A stretch of DNA of 64,000 nucleotides from assembly GCF_030373225.1 (NCBI RefSeq), contig NZ_JAUCZG010000004.1:1-64000 (forward strand), written 5' to 3'. A model generated the notes under the pieces. That model ran no database searches. It worked only from the letters and a program-made list of their open reading frames with translations, and was not told the DNA's origin. A program made the position numbers and the translations under genes. Numbering within the stretch: the stretch's first letter is position 1; each line of letters starts with the position of its first letter. Positions 24,217 through 32,585 of this stretch are shown here, piece by piece. The DNA comes from Hydrogenophaga sp. GTDB lineage: Bacteria; Pseudomonadota; Gammaproteobacteria; Burkholderiales; Burkholderiaceae_C.

Positions 24217-25303
24217 GTCCCGATCAGCGCGCGCCGAACAGGACCTGCAGGCCTGCGTGGCGCTCATGCGCACCGGCTCCAGAACGTTTTTTGCCGCCAG
24301 CCGACTGCTGCCCGCACGGGTGCGCGCCTCGTCGATCGCGCTCTATGCCTTTTGCCGTGTGGCAGACGACATGGTGGACAGCGGCGACATGGCGGTCGAC
24401 GACGCCATGCGTGTGCTGCTGAGCCGACTGGACCGCATCTACGCGGGCGATCCGATCGATTGTGTGGAAGACCGGGCGCTGGCGGTGGTGGTGCAGCGGC
24501 ACGAACTGCCGCGCCCGTTGCTCGAGGCGCTGCTCGACGGTTTTGCCTGGGACGCCCAGGCGCGCCGCTACGACACGCTGGAGCAGGTGCACGACTACGG
24601 CGCACGCGTGGCCGGCAGCGTGGGCGCCATGATGTGCTGGATCATGGGTGTGCGCAGCCCGCAGGCGCTGGCCCGGGCCTGCGAACTCGGTGTGGCCATG
24701 CAGCTCACCAACATCGCGCGCGACGTGGGCGAAGACGCGCGCAACGGTCGCCTGTACCTGCCGCGCCAGTGGATGGCGCAGGCCGGACTCGACGCCGATG
24801 TCTGGCTGCGCGATCCGGTGGGTGGGCCCGGGCTGCAGACCGTGGTGGGGCGCCTGCTCGATGAGGCCGATCGCCTCTACGGGCAGGCCGCCGCCGGCAT
24901 TGCACAACTGCCGCGGGATTGCCGCTCGGCCATTCTGGCGGCCCGCCTCATTTACGCCGAGATCGGCCAGCAGCTGCGCCGCGACGGCCTGGACCCGTGT
25001 GCCCGGCGGGCGGTGGTGCCGGCCTCGCGCAAGCTGGTGTTGCTGGCCGCTGCGTCCCTGCAGTCCAGCTGGGTCGGCCGCTCCTCGGCCGCGGTGCCGC
25101 CGCTGGCCGCCATCGCCTACCTCGTGGACCACTGCCACACCATCGAAGGCGCCGCGTTTTCCAGCGGCATCTCGACCCGGCCGCTCAACCAGCGCATGGC
25201 CTGGATGCTGGAGATGTTCGAACGGGTGGAGGTGCGCCGGCTGGAGGAGCGCAACGCAACTCCTGCAGGCGAAGCGCCGACGGGGCAGCGGTTCTCGCAC
25301 TGA
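24191..25303 (+). CDS. crtB: Phytoene synthase CrtB
   Basis: CrtB joins two geranylgeranyl diphosphates into phytoene. The 370-residue protein has the Asp-rich sites DDMVD at 59-63 and NIARDVGEDA at 175-184, and the block ANGRLYLP-type RNGRLYLPRQW. The start may be 24191 or the next ATG at 24203; both lie inside crtI. This is the last gene of the plus-strand run, and no strong terminator is seen after it. It is longer than, and distinct from, the HpnD-type synthase at 138-1004. Confidence 0.94.
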   Translation: MDVPMPRPESRSARAEQDLQACVALMRTGSRTFFAASRLLPARVRASSIALYAFCRVADDMVDSGDMAVDDAMRVLLSRLDRIYAGDPIDCVEDRALAVVVQRHELPRPLLEALLDGFAWDAQARRYDTLEQVHDYGARVAGSVGAMMCWIMGVRSPQALARACELGVAMQLTNIARDVGEDARNGRLYLPRQWMAQAGLDADVWLRDPVGGPGLQTVVGRLLDEADRLYGQAAAGIAQLPRDCRSAILAARLIYAEIGQQLRRDGLDPCARRAVVPASRKLVLLAAASLQSSWVGRSSAAVPPLAAIAYLVDHCHTIEGAAFSSGISTRPLNQRMAWMLEMFERVEVRRLEERNATPAGEAPTGQRFSH

Positions 25304-25361
25304 GCGGTGCCGCGCGGTGCTTCGGCGTCGCTGTTCGGGCCTGAGCGTTCAGCCCCGGCCC

Positions 25362-25841
25362 TCAAGCCCGTTGGGCCATCAGCTCGGCCTTGCGCCGCGC
25401 CATGCGGTCGCCGAGTTCCACCAGATCGATGTCCGATGCCTTGACCTGGGGGAACAGGCTCGTGTGGAGCGTGGACGCGTGTTCCTTCATCTCCTGGGCG
25501 AGCACCTGAATCGGCCCATCCACCTGATCGGCCACCGGCTCCAGACTCTGGATATGCGCGACCATGGCCTTTATCGCCGTGTGTTGCGGCGTGGCCTGGG
25601 GCACCACCGACTCGACCGCCGGAAAGAAGATCTCTTCCTCGAGCTGCGCGTGAACCACCAGGGTGGTGCAGATGCGCCGCACCAGAAAGCGCTTGTTGTT
25701 CACCGAACGGGTGTTCTCGAAGGCCGTGAACATCTGTTGCAATTCGTCGTGGTCCACCGCCATTTGCGTGATGGCATTGCTCACCGGACGGCTCGGCTCG
25801 ACCCGGCGGGGTTTGCGGTCTCGGAGACTGGGTGGAATCAT
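25362..25841 (-). CDS. Hemerythrin (HHE) domain protein
   Basis: This soluble protein of 159 residues has the four-helix hemerythrin pattern: AVDHDELQQMFTAFE, then VHAQLEEEIFFPAV, then HTAIKAMVAHIQSL and MKEHASTLHTSLFPQ. The His and Glu residues would hold a diiron centre that binds O2 or NO. The start chosen is the ATG 25839-25841 (MIPPSLRDRK). It is divergent from a Crp/Fnr regulator gene, so the two may share a control region and an oxygen/nitric-oxide theme; this is inference. Confidence 0.85.
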   Translation of the reverse strand: MIPPSLRDRKPRRVEPSRPVSNAITQMAVDHDELQQMFTAFENTRSVNNKRFLVRRICTTLVVHAQLEEEIFFPAVESVVPQATPQHTAIKAMVAHIQSLEPVADQVDGPIQVLAQEMKEHASTLHTSLFPQVKASDIDLVELGDRMARRKAELMAQRA

Positions 25842-26094
25842 GAGGGCTTTCGGGCGTCTTTTGAGGCACCACCACGGCAGGGTGGGCAGACTGTCGACCG
25901 TAAAGTGCTGCCACGCGTCGGTCGGTGCGCTGTCAAACACACTTCCCACGCGATAACCCTCTGGCCGACGTGTGAGAAAACGAACAGACTGGCCCCTTCT
26001 CCTTGCGCGGAAATACACTTGCGGCCCATGCGCCTGAACCGGCGTGTCCCGCGACATCCGGCCTGTCGCCCTGGTCTCCATCAGTACAAGAACA

Positions 26095-26886
26095 ATGACC
26101 ACCAATGCTCCGTCCAGGGACTCCCTTGAATGGCCTGACACGGCCCCTCCAACCGCCATGCCCTGCTCCGAGTGCCCACTGCGGCCCCTCCCGCTGTTTG
26201 TCGACCACACCCCCGAGGAGCTCGAGCTGGTCCAGTCGCTCAAGCGCCGCTCGCTGCGGGTGGAGGCGGGCGAGACCCTGATCCACGAAGGCCAGACCGA
26301 TTCGCCGCTCTACACCTTGCTGCAGGGCTGGGCCTTTCGCTACAAGACGTTGAGCGACGGCCGGCGCCAGATCCTGACCTTTCTGCTGGCGGGTGATTTC
26401 GTCGGCGTCCAGCAGAAGATGGGTGATGCCGCGGCGCACGGCGTGGACACGCTGACCTCGGCGAGCTTCTGCGTCTTCCAGCGCGATGCGCTGTGGGAGA
26501 TCCATCGCCGCTCGCCCACCATGGGTTTCAACGTGACCTGGCTCACCGCGCACGAAGAGTCGCTGGTGGACGACACGCTGCTGTCGGTGGGGCGGCGCAG
26601 TGCCGAAGAGCGCATTGCCAGCATGTTGATCCTGCTGTTCAAGCGGGCCGGCGCGCTGCAGGGCGACAACGGCAAGGGCGGCGTGGTGTGGCCGCTCACG
26701 CAGCAGCACATCGCCGATGCGCTGGGCCTGTCGCTGGTGCACACCAACAAGACCTTGCGAAAACTCGAGAAGCGGGGCCTGCACGAAATCAAGGACGGCC
26801 GCCTGTATTTGCGAGATGTCAAAGCGCTGGTCCGCCTGGCCGACCTCTATGGTGACGGGCATCCCCCTCCACGACCGTTGGTCTGA
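26095..26886 (+). CDS. Crp/Fnr family transcriptional regulator (FNR-like, incomplete Cys set)
   Basis: The 263-residue protein has an N-terminal cyclic-nucleotide-binding-like beta-barrel (about 45-150) and a winged helix-turn-helix near the C-terminus (LTQQHIADALGLSLVHTNKT, about 201-220). It keeps Cys24 and Cys27 in PCSECPLRPLP and one Cys in SASFCVFQRD, but lacks the full four-Cys set of FNR, so a [4Fe-4S] oxygen sensor cannot be assumed. The start is the ATG 26095 (MTTNAPSRD). It lies near the photosynthesis cluster and divergent from the hemerythrin gene. Confidence 0.88.
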   Translation: MTTNAPSRDSLEWPDTAPPTAMPCSECPLRPLPLFVDHTPEELELVQSLKRRSLRVEAGETLIHEGQTDSPLYTLLQGWAFRYKTLSDGRRQILTFLLAGDFVGVQQKMGDAAAHGVDTLTSASFCVFQRDALWEIHRRSPTMGFNVTWLTAHEESLVDDTLLSVGRRSAEERIASMLILLFKRAGALQGDNGKGGVVWPLTQQHIADALGLSLVHTNKTLRKLEKRGLHEIKDGRLYLRDVKALVRLADLYGDGHPPPRPLV

Positions 26887-27064
26887 CCCCCCCCCACCGG
26901 GGTCTGTCGCTCCGGGGATGTAACCGATTGACAAGTTTCGTAAAGGTCGGGCTGCCTGTGTCTTTCGACATGGAATATCCATATGGGTCAACCTACATTG
27001 ACTCATCGGCCAGGCACATCGAACCCTTGATGCGCTCCGCAGAACAACCATGAGGCGCACCGCA

Positions 27065-27904
27065 ATGACTCCTTCTGCCATTTCCCACCGCGAAAAGAAC
27101 CAGCTGCTGGCGGCCATGCCGTTTGACGACTGGCGCTACATCGAGTCCCACCTGGAGTGGGTCGAAATGCTCGCCGGCAGCACCCTTCACGAGGCTGGCG
27201 GCAGCCTGCGCCACGTGTACTTTCCCACCACCGCCGTGGTGTCGCTGGTCTCGACCATGCTGGATGGTTCCACCGTGGAAGTGGCCGCCGTGGGCAACGA
27301 AGGCATGGTGGGCGTGGACGCCTTCATGGGCAGCAGCAACGCCAACAACGGCACCACCGCCAGCGGCACCGTGACGGCGCAGAACTCGGCCCTGGTGCTG
27401 CGCAGCGGCCACGGCTACCGCATGAGCGCGCAGTCGATCGCGCACCAGGCCAAACGCTCGGAGCATGTGATGCACCACCTGCTCAACTACACACGCACGC
27501 TGTTCCTGCACATGTCGCAGACCTCGGCCTGCAACCGCCATCATTCGCTCGACCAGCAGCTCGCGCGCTGGCTGCTGGTGCACCTCGATCGCCAGGCCGA
27601 CGGTGAACTGCACATCACGCAGGAGCGCATTGCCAGCATGCTGGGTGTGCGCCGCGAAGGCGTGACCGGTGGGGCATTGCGACTGCAGAAAGCCGGCGTG
27701 ATCCGCTATGGCCGGGGGCAGATGTCGGTCATCGACCGTGCCGGCCTGCAAGCCCACAGCTGCGAATGCCACGGCGTGATCCGCGATGCCTATGCGCGCC
27801 TGACGAACGATGCGGTGTTGCAGGTCCAACCCGCCGTGGCGGCAATGCCCCTGCCGGATCCGGTGGACCACCACCACGGCATGGCCGGTGTCTTGTCTGG
27901 TTGA
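27065..27904 (+). CDS. Crp/Fnr family transcriptional regulator
   Basis: The 279-residue protein has a sensor barrel with GNEGMVGVDAFMGSS, an LDQQLARWLLVHLD dimer/hinge region, and a winged HTH with ITQERIASMLGVRREGVTGG. The C-terminal tail carries a CEC and an HHHG stretch. The ATG at 27065 is preceded by GAGGCG; an ATG at 27050 is in frame just before. It follows the first Crp/Fnr gene on the same strand after 178 bp, with a TTGACA at 26928-26933 as a possible -35. The ligand is unknown. Confidence 0.85.
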   Translation: MTPSAISHREKNQLLAAMPFDDWRYIESHLEWVEMLAGSTLHEAGGSLRHVYFPTTAVVSLVSTMLDGSTVEVAAVGNEGMVGVDAFMGSSNANNGTTASGTVTAQNSALVLRSGHGYRMSAQSIAHQAKRSEHVMHHLLNYTRTLFLHMSQTSACNRHHSLDQQLARWLLVHLDRQADGELHITQERIASMLGVRREGVTGGALRLQKAGVIRYGRGQMSVIDRAGLQAHSCECHGVIRDAYARLTNDAVLQVQPAVAAMPLPDPVDHHHGMAGVLSG

Positions 27905-27987
27905 CGGGAAGCGTTCCATCACTCAGGCTGTGTGCATGAGGTGCAGCGAACTGCCACCCTTCCAAAGAACCCTTGCCAGGAGACCCC

Positions 27988-28188
27988 GTGCAAAACAAAC
28001 AACCCGCCCCCGACGACGCCTTGGCCGAACACCCGCTGGATTATTCCGATCCGGAGTTGCGCGCCTACACCGAGGAGCAGGCGGAGGACATGCTGGACAC
28101 CGTGGTGCACTACATGCCGGTCGTCCTGCCCGTCATGGGGGCTTTGCTGATCTTCATGCTGGCCTTCATTGCGGTGTTCATGGCCTGA
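27988..28188 (+). CDS. Small single-pass membrane protein, unknown
   Basis: A GTG at 27988, 5 bp after a clear AGGAG, opens a 66-residue protein. Its first 40 residues are acidic (DDALAEHPLDYSDPEL, then EEQAEDML). The last 25 form one strong transmembrane helix ending at the C-terminus (VVLPVMGALLIFMLAFIAVF). It follows the second Crp/Fnr regulator by 83 bp. A tail-anchored protein of this size could modulate a membrane complex, but nothing in it names a function. Confidence 0.7.
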   Translation: MQNKQPAPDDALAEHPLDYSDPELRAYTEEQAEDMLDTVVHYMPVVLPVMGALLIFMLAFIAVFMA

Positions 28189-28238
28189 GCCTGTCCAGCA
28201 GGGGATGCCTCAAGGAAAAGGCACTTTGCCGTGTCCGT

Positions 28239-28400
28239 TCAAACCGCTGGTGTAGGGGTTGCAACCGCCGCCAGCAGGGCAGCCGACAACCCATCGTGTG
28301 ACAGCCACAGCAGCGACCCGATCGCCGCGGTGGCCATCACGAACACATCGAACCAGGCAAAGGCGCGTCGAAGTGCCGCACCGGCGGTGGGCGCAGGCAG
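28239..28400 (-). pseudogene. Possible remnant of a small membrane protein
   Basis: The minus strand stays open for 53 codons without a normal start at its head (the first ATG is at 28335-28337, only 32 codons from the stop). It reads as a coding-like hydrophobic sequence, FAWFDVFVMATAAIGSLLWL then AALLAAVAT. It could be a short gene with a GTG start at 28340 or the tail of a decayed one. Evidence is only the amino-acid character, so this is tentative. Confidence 0.25.
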
Positions 28401-28434
28401 TCAGATGAGGCCCGCTGGGCCTCTCGCGTCAGGC

Positions 28435-28755
28435 TCAGGCCAGCGCTTCGATGATGCGGATGTCCCGCTCGGCGCCCTGGCCGAGGGCCTTGAGGGCCTC
28501 TTGGTACATCGCGCTCTCGTGTGCGCCTGTGGCCTGCGCCACGCTGTCGAATTCGATCAGCACCGCGCGCTGGTTGACGGCTGCCTCATACACCTGCGCG
28601 GGCATGCCGCGCGCGAGGAAGCGCCCTCCGGCTGCCTGAATGGCAGGGCCGGCCAGGGCGGCGTAGGCGGCAAGGGCGGCGGGATCGGAGATGGATCGGT
28701 AGGTGGCGATCCAGTAGGCCTTGGGCATGGTGCATTCGAGGTTGTTGAAACCCAT
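28435..28755 (-). CDS. DUF1330 family protein
   Basis: A 106-residue alpha/beta protein of the dimeric ferredoxin-like DUF1330 family. The core is MPKAYWIATYRSISDPAALA, followed by GGRFLARGMPAQVYE and RAVLIEFDSVAQA. GGAG 6 bp upstream supports the ATG at 28755 (MGFNNLECT); MPKAYW at 28728 is the usual family N-terminus and an alternative. Biochemical function of the family is not established. Confidence 0.85.
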   Translation of the reverse strand: MGFNNLECTMPKAYWIATYRSISDPAALAAYAALAGPAIQAAGGRFLARGMPAQVYEAAVNQRAVLIEFDSVAQATGAHESAMYQEALKALGQGAERDIRIIEALA

Positions 28756-28826
28756 GGATTCTCCATCAGCCCCGGCACCCTCGCCGGGCAGGCGTGCAAG
28801 CCGCCGCGCCGATATACTGGGGGACC

Positions 28827-29186
28827 ATGCGCCGCTGCCTCATCGCGATCTTCGCGCTCCACTTTTTCCTGAGTGTGAGCGCGTTTGCTTTTGGCAGCCT
28901 GCACGGCGCACCGGCCGGGCAGGCCCGTGCCGGGGCGGTGCTTCACGCCGAAGCTGCGGTGGTGGTGTCCGTGGTGTCCGAAGACCAGGTCGGCGCCGAC
29001 ACCGCCGCGCCGCATGCGCTGGTCGACGAATTGCCCGAGCTCCCCGACAGCCTGCCCCGGATCGCGTCCGCGCAGCGCCCGCCGGTCGAGACCGGTCCCA
29101 CCATCGGCTACCGGCAGCGCGCCGCTTTGCCCCCTTCGCTGGACGGCCTGCTCCGTCCGCCACAGCAGGCCTTTTCAGCGGCCTGA
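28827..29186 (+). CDS. Exported small protein, unknown
   Basis: The 119-residue product begins MRRCLIAIFALHFFLSVSAF, a clear Sec signal peptide with likely cleavage near AFAFG, preceded by GGGGGA before the ATG. The mature part is rich in Ala, Pro and acidic residues and has no Cys or recognisable domain. It starts 71 bp after, and divergent from, the DUF1330 gene. I do not recognise the family. Confidence 0.6.
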   Translation: MRRCLIAIFALHFFLSVSAFAFGSLHGAPAGQARAGAVLHAEAAVVVSVVSEDQVGADTAAPHALVDELPELPDSLPRIASAQRPPVETGPTIGYRQRAALPPSLDGLLRPPQQAFSAA

Positions 29187-29311
29187 GCGGGGCCCGCCCC
29201 TGCGCGGCCCCCAACCCCGTCCACCGACGAGCCCGACGCCGATGCGTTGCGGCCTGCTGTTCGCAGCCCCCTTTCCCATCCCTTGTCTTCACTCCTTGAA
29301 CGGAAATCACC

Positions 29312-29998
29312 ATGACCCCCGATCTTTCTGCCCCGTCCTTCAACGCTGCCGTGCTGGTCGAGCGCAACCGCGTGTTGCGCAACACCTACTGGCTGCTCGC
29401 CCTGTCGATGATTCCCACGGTGTTGGGCGCCTGGGTCGGCCTGGCCACCGGCATCACCGCAGGCCTCACCGGCTTCATGGGCCTCGCCGTGTTCCTGGGT
29501 GGCGCCTTTGGCTTCATGTTCGTCATTGAAAAGACCAAGAACTCGGCCGCCGGTGTGCCGGTGCTGCTGGCCTTCACCTTTTTCATGGGGCTCATGCTGT
29601 CGCGCCTGGTGGGTGCGGTGCTGGGCCTGTCCAACGGCGCGGGCCTGGTGATGACGGCGTTCGCCGGCACCGGCGCGATCTTTCTGGGCATGGCCATGCT
29701 GTCGTCCATCATCAAGCGCGACCTCACCAGCATGGGCAAGTTCCTGTTCATCGGCGCCATCATGTTGCTGGTGGCGGGCGTGGCCAATGTGTTCATCCAG
29801 TCGGGCGCGCTCATGATCACCCTGGCGGTGCTGGCCATCGGCATCTTCTCGGCCTTCATCCTGTACGACCTCAAGCGCGTGCAGGACGGCTCGGAGACCA
29901 ACTACATCACCGCCACCCTGGGCGTGTACCTGAGCCTGTTCAATGTGTTCCAGAGCCTATTGATGTTGCTGGGCCTGGGTGGTTCGCGCGACGAGTGA
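29312..29998 (+). CDS. Bax inhibitor-1/YccA family membrane protein
   Basis: The 228-residue protein has seven hydrophobic helices and the family's C-terminal sequence AFILYDLKRVQDG followed by NYITATLGVYLSLFNVFQSLL. The pair of Asp residues typical of the BI-1 pH/Ca2+-sensing site is represented by the Asp in LYDLK and the later QDG. In E. coli YccA binds the FtsH protease; members also act as cation leak channels. The gene stands alone with about 120-160 bp on each side. Confidence 0.9.
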   Translation: MTPDLSAPSFNAAVLVERNRVLRNTYWLLALSMIPTVLGAWVGLATGITAGLTGFMGLAVFLGGAFGFMFVIEKTKNSAAGVPVLLAFTFFMGLMLSRLVGAVLGLSNGAGLVMTAFAGTGAIFLGMAMLSSIIKRDLTSMGKFLFIGAIMLLVAGVANVFIQSGALMITLAVLAIGIFSAFILYDLKRVQDGSETNYITATLGVYLSLFNVFQSLLMLLGLGGSRDE

Positions 29999-30162
29999 AT
30001 TTCGCCTTCGGTGGGCGCTCTGCTTGAGCGGGTGAACGCCATTGCACAGGCAGGGCCGGCCTTGGCCGGTCCGGCGCAGGGGCTGACCGCGTTTCCGCCC
30101 ATGCCGTGTGGCGCCCCGCTGCGCCTCCATTCCTGAACTTGCCGGAGCCTTTCTGACTTTCC

Positions 30163-31488
30163 ATGGAAATCGCCATACTTTTTGCGCTGATCCTGCTCAA
30201 CGGCGTGTTCGCCATGTCCGAGATCGCGCTGGTGACCGCCCGCAAGGTGCGTCTGCAAAAACTCGTTGACGAAGGGGACGCTGCTGCCGCAGCCGCCGTG
30301 AAGCTGGGCGAGAACCCGACCCGCTTTCTCTCCACCATCCAGATCGGCATCACCTCGATCGGCGTGCTCAACGGCATCGTCGGTGAAGCGGCGCTGGCCG
30401 CGCCGCTGTCGATCTGGCTCACATCGCTCGGCGTGGCCGAGCCGTTCAGCAGCTACGGCGCCACGATCCTTGTCGTGGTGGTCATCACCTACTTTTCGAT
30501 CGTGGTGGGAGAGCTGGTGCCCAAACGGCTGGGCCAGTCGCACCCCGAGGTGCTCGCACGCCTGGTGGCGCGGCCGATCAACTGGCTGGCGATCGCCACC
30601 AAGCCTTTTGTGCTGCTGCTTTCGGTGTCCACGCGTGCGCTCATGCGCCTGCTGGGCATCAAGGAAAACAACTTCAGCGCCGTGACCGAGGAAGAGATTC
30701 ACGCCATGCTGGCCGAGGGCACCACCGCGGGTGTGATCGAGTCGCACGAGCACGCCATGGTGCGCAACGTGTTCCGGCTCGACGACCGCCAGATCGGCTC
30801 CCTCATGGTGCCGCGCAGCGATGTGGTGGTGCTCGACCTCGATCAGTCGTTCGACGTCAACATGGCGCGCGTGGAAGCCTCCGACCACGCCCGCTTCCCG
30901 GTGGTGCGCGGCAACATGAGCCATGTGATGGGCGTGGTGAACGCGCGCAAGTGGCTGTCCCAGGCCTTGCGAGGCGACCTGCGCGAGCTGGAAAGCCAGC
31001 CCCTGCAGGCGCCGCTCTACGTGCCCGAAACCATCACCGGCATGGAGCTGCTCGACAACTTCCGCCAGTCCGACGTGCACATGGCTTTCGTGATCGACGA
31101 ATACGGCGAGGTGCAGGGCATCGTCACGCTGCAGGACCTGATCGAGGCCATCACCGGCGAGTTCAGCCCGAAGGACCCCGAGACCTCCTGGGCCATGTTG
31201 CGTGAAGACGGCAGCTGGCTGCTGGACGGACACATACCGGTGCCCGAGCTCAAGGACCGCCTGTTGCTCGACAGCGTGCCCGACGAGGAGCGGGGCCGCT
31301 ACCACACGCTCAGCGGAATGATGATGCTGCTCACTGGTCGGCTGCCGAAAGAGGCCGACATGGTGACCTGGGAGGGTTGGCGGCTGGAGATCGTGGACAT
31401 GGACGGACGCACCATCGACAAGGTGCTGGCCACCCGCATTGCCGCGGCTGCAGAGGGCGACATCGAGGAAGCGCCCACCGGCACATGA
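30163..31488 (+). CDS. Hemolysin-like CNNM/CorC protein
   Basis: The 441-residue protein has an N-terminal CNNM membrane domain (about 1-170; ALILLNGVFAMSEIALVTAR and the ELVPKRLG turn). Two CBS domains follow (about 190-330, including MVPRSDVVVLDLD and FVIDEYGEVQGIVTLQDLIE), then a C-terminal CorC/HlyC domain. Such proteins are linked to Mg2+ or other divalent-cation export. The start ATG is the first of the open frame; the ribosome site before it is weak. Confidence 0.92.
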   Translation: MEIAILFALILLNGVFAMSEIALVTARKVRLQKLVDEGDAAAAAAVKLGENPTRFLSTIQIGITSIGVLNGIVGEAALAAPLSIWLTSLGVAEPFSSYGATILVVVVITYFSIVVGELVPKRLGQSHPEVLARLVARPINWLAIATKPFVLLLSVSTRALMRLLGIKENNFSAVTEEEIHAMLAEGTTAGVIESHEHAMVRNVFRLDDRQIGSLMVPRSDVVVLDLDQSFDVNMARVEASDHARFPVVRGNMSHVMGVVNARKWLSQALRGDLRELESQPLQAPLYVPETITGMELLDNFRQSDVHMAFVIDEYGEVQGIVTLQDLIEAITGEFSPKDPETSWAMLREDGSWLLDGHIPVPELKDRLLLDSVPDEERGRYHTLSGMMMLLTGRLPKEADMVTWEGWRLEIVDMDGRTIDKVLATRIAAAAEGDIEEAPTGT

Positions 31489-31591
31489 GCGCAAAACAGG
31501 GCCGGCGCACGCACGGCGCAGCGCACGGGTACGCTGTCGCTGTCACCACAGACCGCCCACGCATTGGCGCGACCGACCCGGGAACCCGACC

Positions 31592-32233
31592 TTGACCCCG
31601 ACCGACCTCATCGCACCAGCAACCCAGGGCAGCGTGCCCCTGTCGGTGGTGCTGTTCCGCCTGGCGAACGACACCAGCCGCGAGCGCATTTCGGTCGCTG
31701 ATCTGCTCACGGTGCTGGGCGACCGTGCGATCGGCGCGCTGATGTTCTTTTTCGCGGCCCCCAACATCCTGCCGGTGCCGCCGGGCGTGTCCACGCTGCT
31801 CGGCGCGCCCTTGCTGTTCCTGTCGGTCCAGCTCATGTTGGGCATGCGGCCTTGGCTGCCGGGTTTCGTGACGCGACGCTCGCTGTCGCGCGATGACCTG
31901 GCCACGCTGGTGCGGCGCATCGTGCCCTGGCTGACCAAGGCCGAGCGGCTGCTCAAACCGCGGATGCAGGTGCTGGTTCGGCCACCGACCGAGCACGCCG
32001 TGGGCCTCGTCTGCCTGGTGCTCGCCACCATCCTGTTTTTGCCCGTGCCACTGGGCAATATCCTGCCGGCGCTGGCCATCAGCGTGCTGTCGCTGGGCGT
32101 GCTGGAGCGTGACGGCGTGTGGATCGTGCTGGGCCTGCTGGCCTCGGTGGTGGCGGGGGCCGTGGTGTCGGGCGTGTTGTGGGCGATGATCCAGGCGGCG
32201 GTGCTGATCCTGGGACCTCTGTTTGCGGTTTGA
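31592..32233 (+). CDS. Exopolysaccharide synthesis ExoD family protein
   Basis: This 213-residue membrane protein has the ExoD pattern: GDRAIGALMFFFAAPNILPV followed by PPGVSTLLGAPLLFLSVQL, with four hydrophobic segments and a cytoplasmic Arg-rich loop (FVTRRSLSRDDL). I place the start at a TTG (31592), because the frame has no ATG after the preceding gene's end that fits; the start is uncertain. ExoD is tied to exopolysaccharide production in rhizobia, and its molecular role is unclear. Confidence 0.8.
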   Translation: MTPTDLIAPATQGSVPLSVVLFRLANDTSRERISVADLLTVLGDRAIGALMFFFAAPNILPVPPGVSTLLGAPLLFLSVQLMLGMRPWLPGFVTRRSLSRDDLATLVRRIVPWLTKAERLLKPRMQVLVRPPTEHAVGLVCLVLATILFLPVPLGNILPALAISVLSLGVLERDGVWIVLGLLASVVAGAVVSGVLWAMIQAAVLILGPLFAV

Positions 32234-32336
32234 AGCGTATGCCAGGGCCCGGGCCTGCCGCACCGACTGTGCGTCAGCGCACCGACCGGCCCTCCCTGCC
32301 GCAGCCATGCTGAGGTCCCCTCCATCAGGAATGCAC

Positions 32337-32549
32337 ATGGCACAAAAAGCACACATCGTCGGCAAGGTCGAGTACCGCAGTGGCGACGGCCCGAATGTCG
32401 TGATCCGCCCCGGTCCGGTGGACGTGACCACCGGCATCAACGACGTCACGCTGAGCTGGACCGATGAAGAGACGCACGGTTCGGCCGCCATGCCGCTGAC
32501 CGACTTCCAGCGGCAGGTGGCCGAAGGACTCATCACGCTGGAGAACTGA
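32337..32549 (+). CDS. Small conserved-looking soluble protein, unknown
   Basis: A 70-residue protein (MAQKAHIVGKVEYRSGDGPN...) with alternating hydrophobic and polar residues, probably an all-beta fold. AGGA lies about 8 bp before the ATG. Codon use matches the neighbours and it ends just before a convergent MBL gene. No domain is recognised. Confidence 0.65.
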   Translation: MAQKAHIVGKVEYRSGDGPNVVIRPGPVDVTTGINDVTLSWTDEETHGSAAMPLTDFQRQVAEGLITLEN

Positions 32550-32555
32550 AAGACC

Positions 32556-32579
32556 CCGGCCAGCGCCAGGCCAGGCCGG
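32556..32579. terminator. Possible bidirectional terminator
   Basis: CCGGCC (32556-32561) and GGCCGG (32574-32579) pair with a 12-base loop between two convergent genes; a GGGTTT follows on the plus strand. The T-run is short, so this is tentative. Confidence 0.4.
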
Positions 32580-32585
32580 CGGGTT

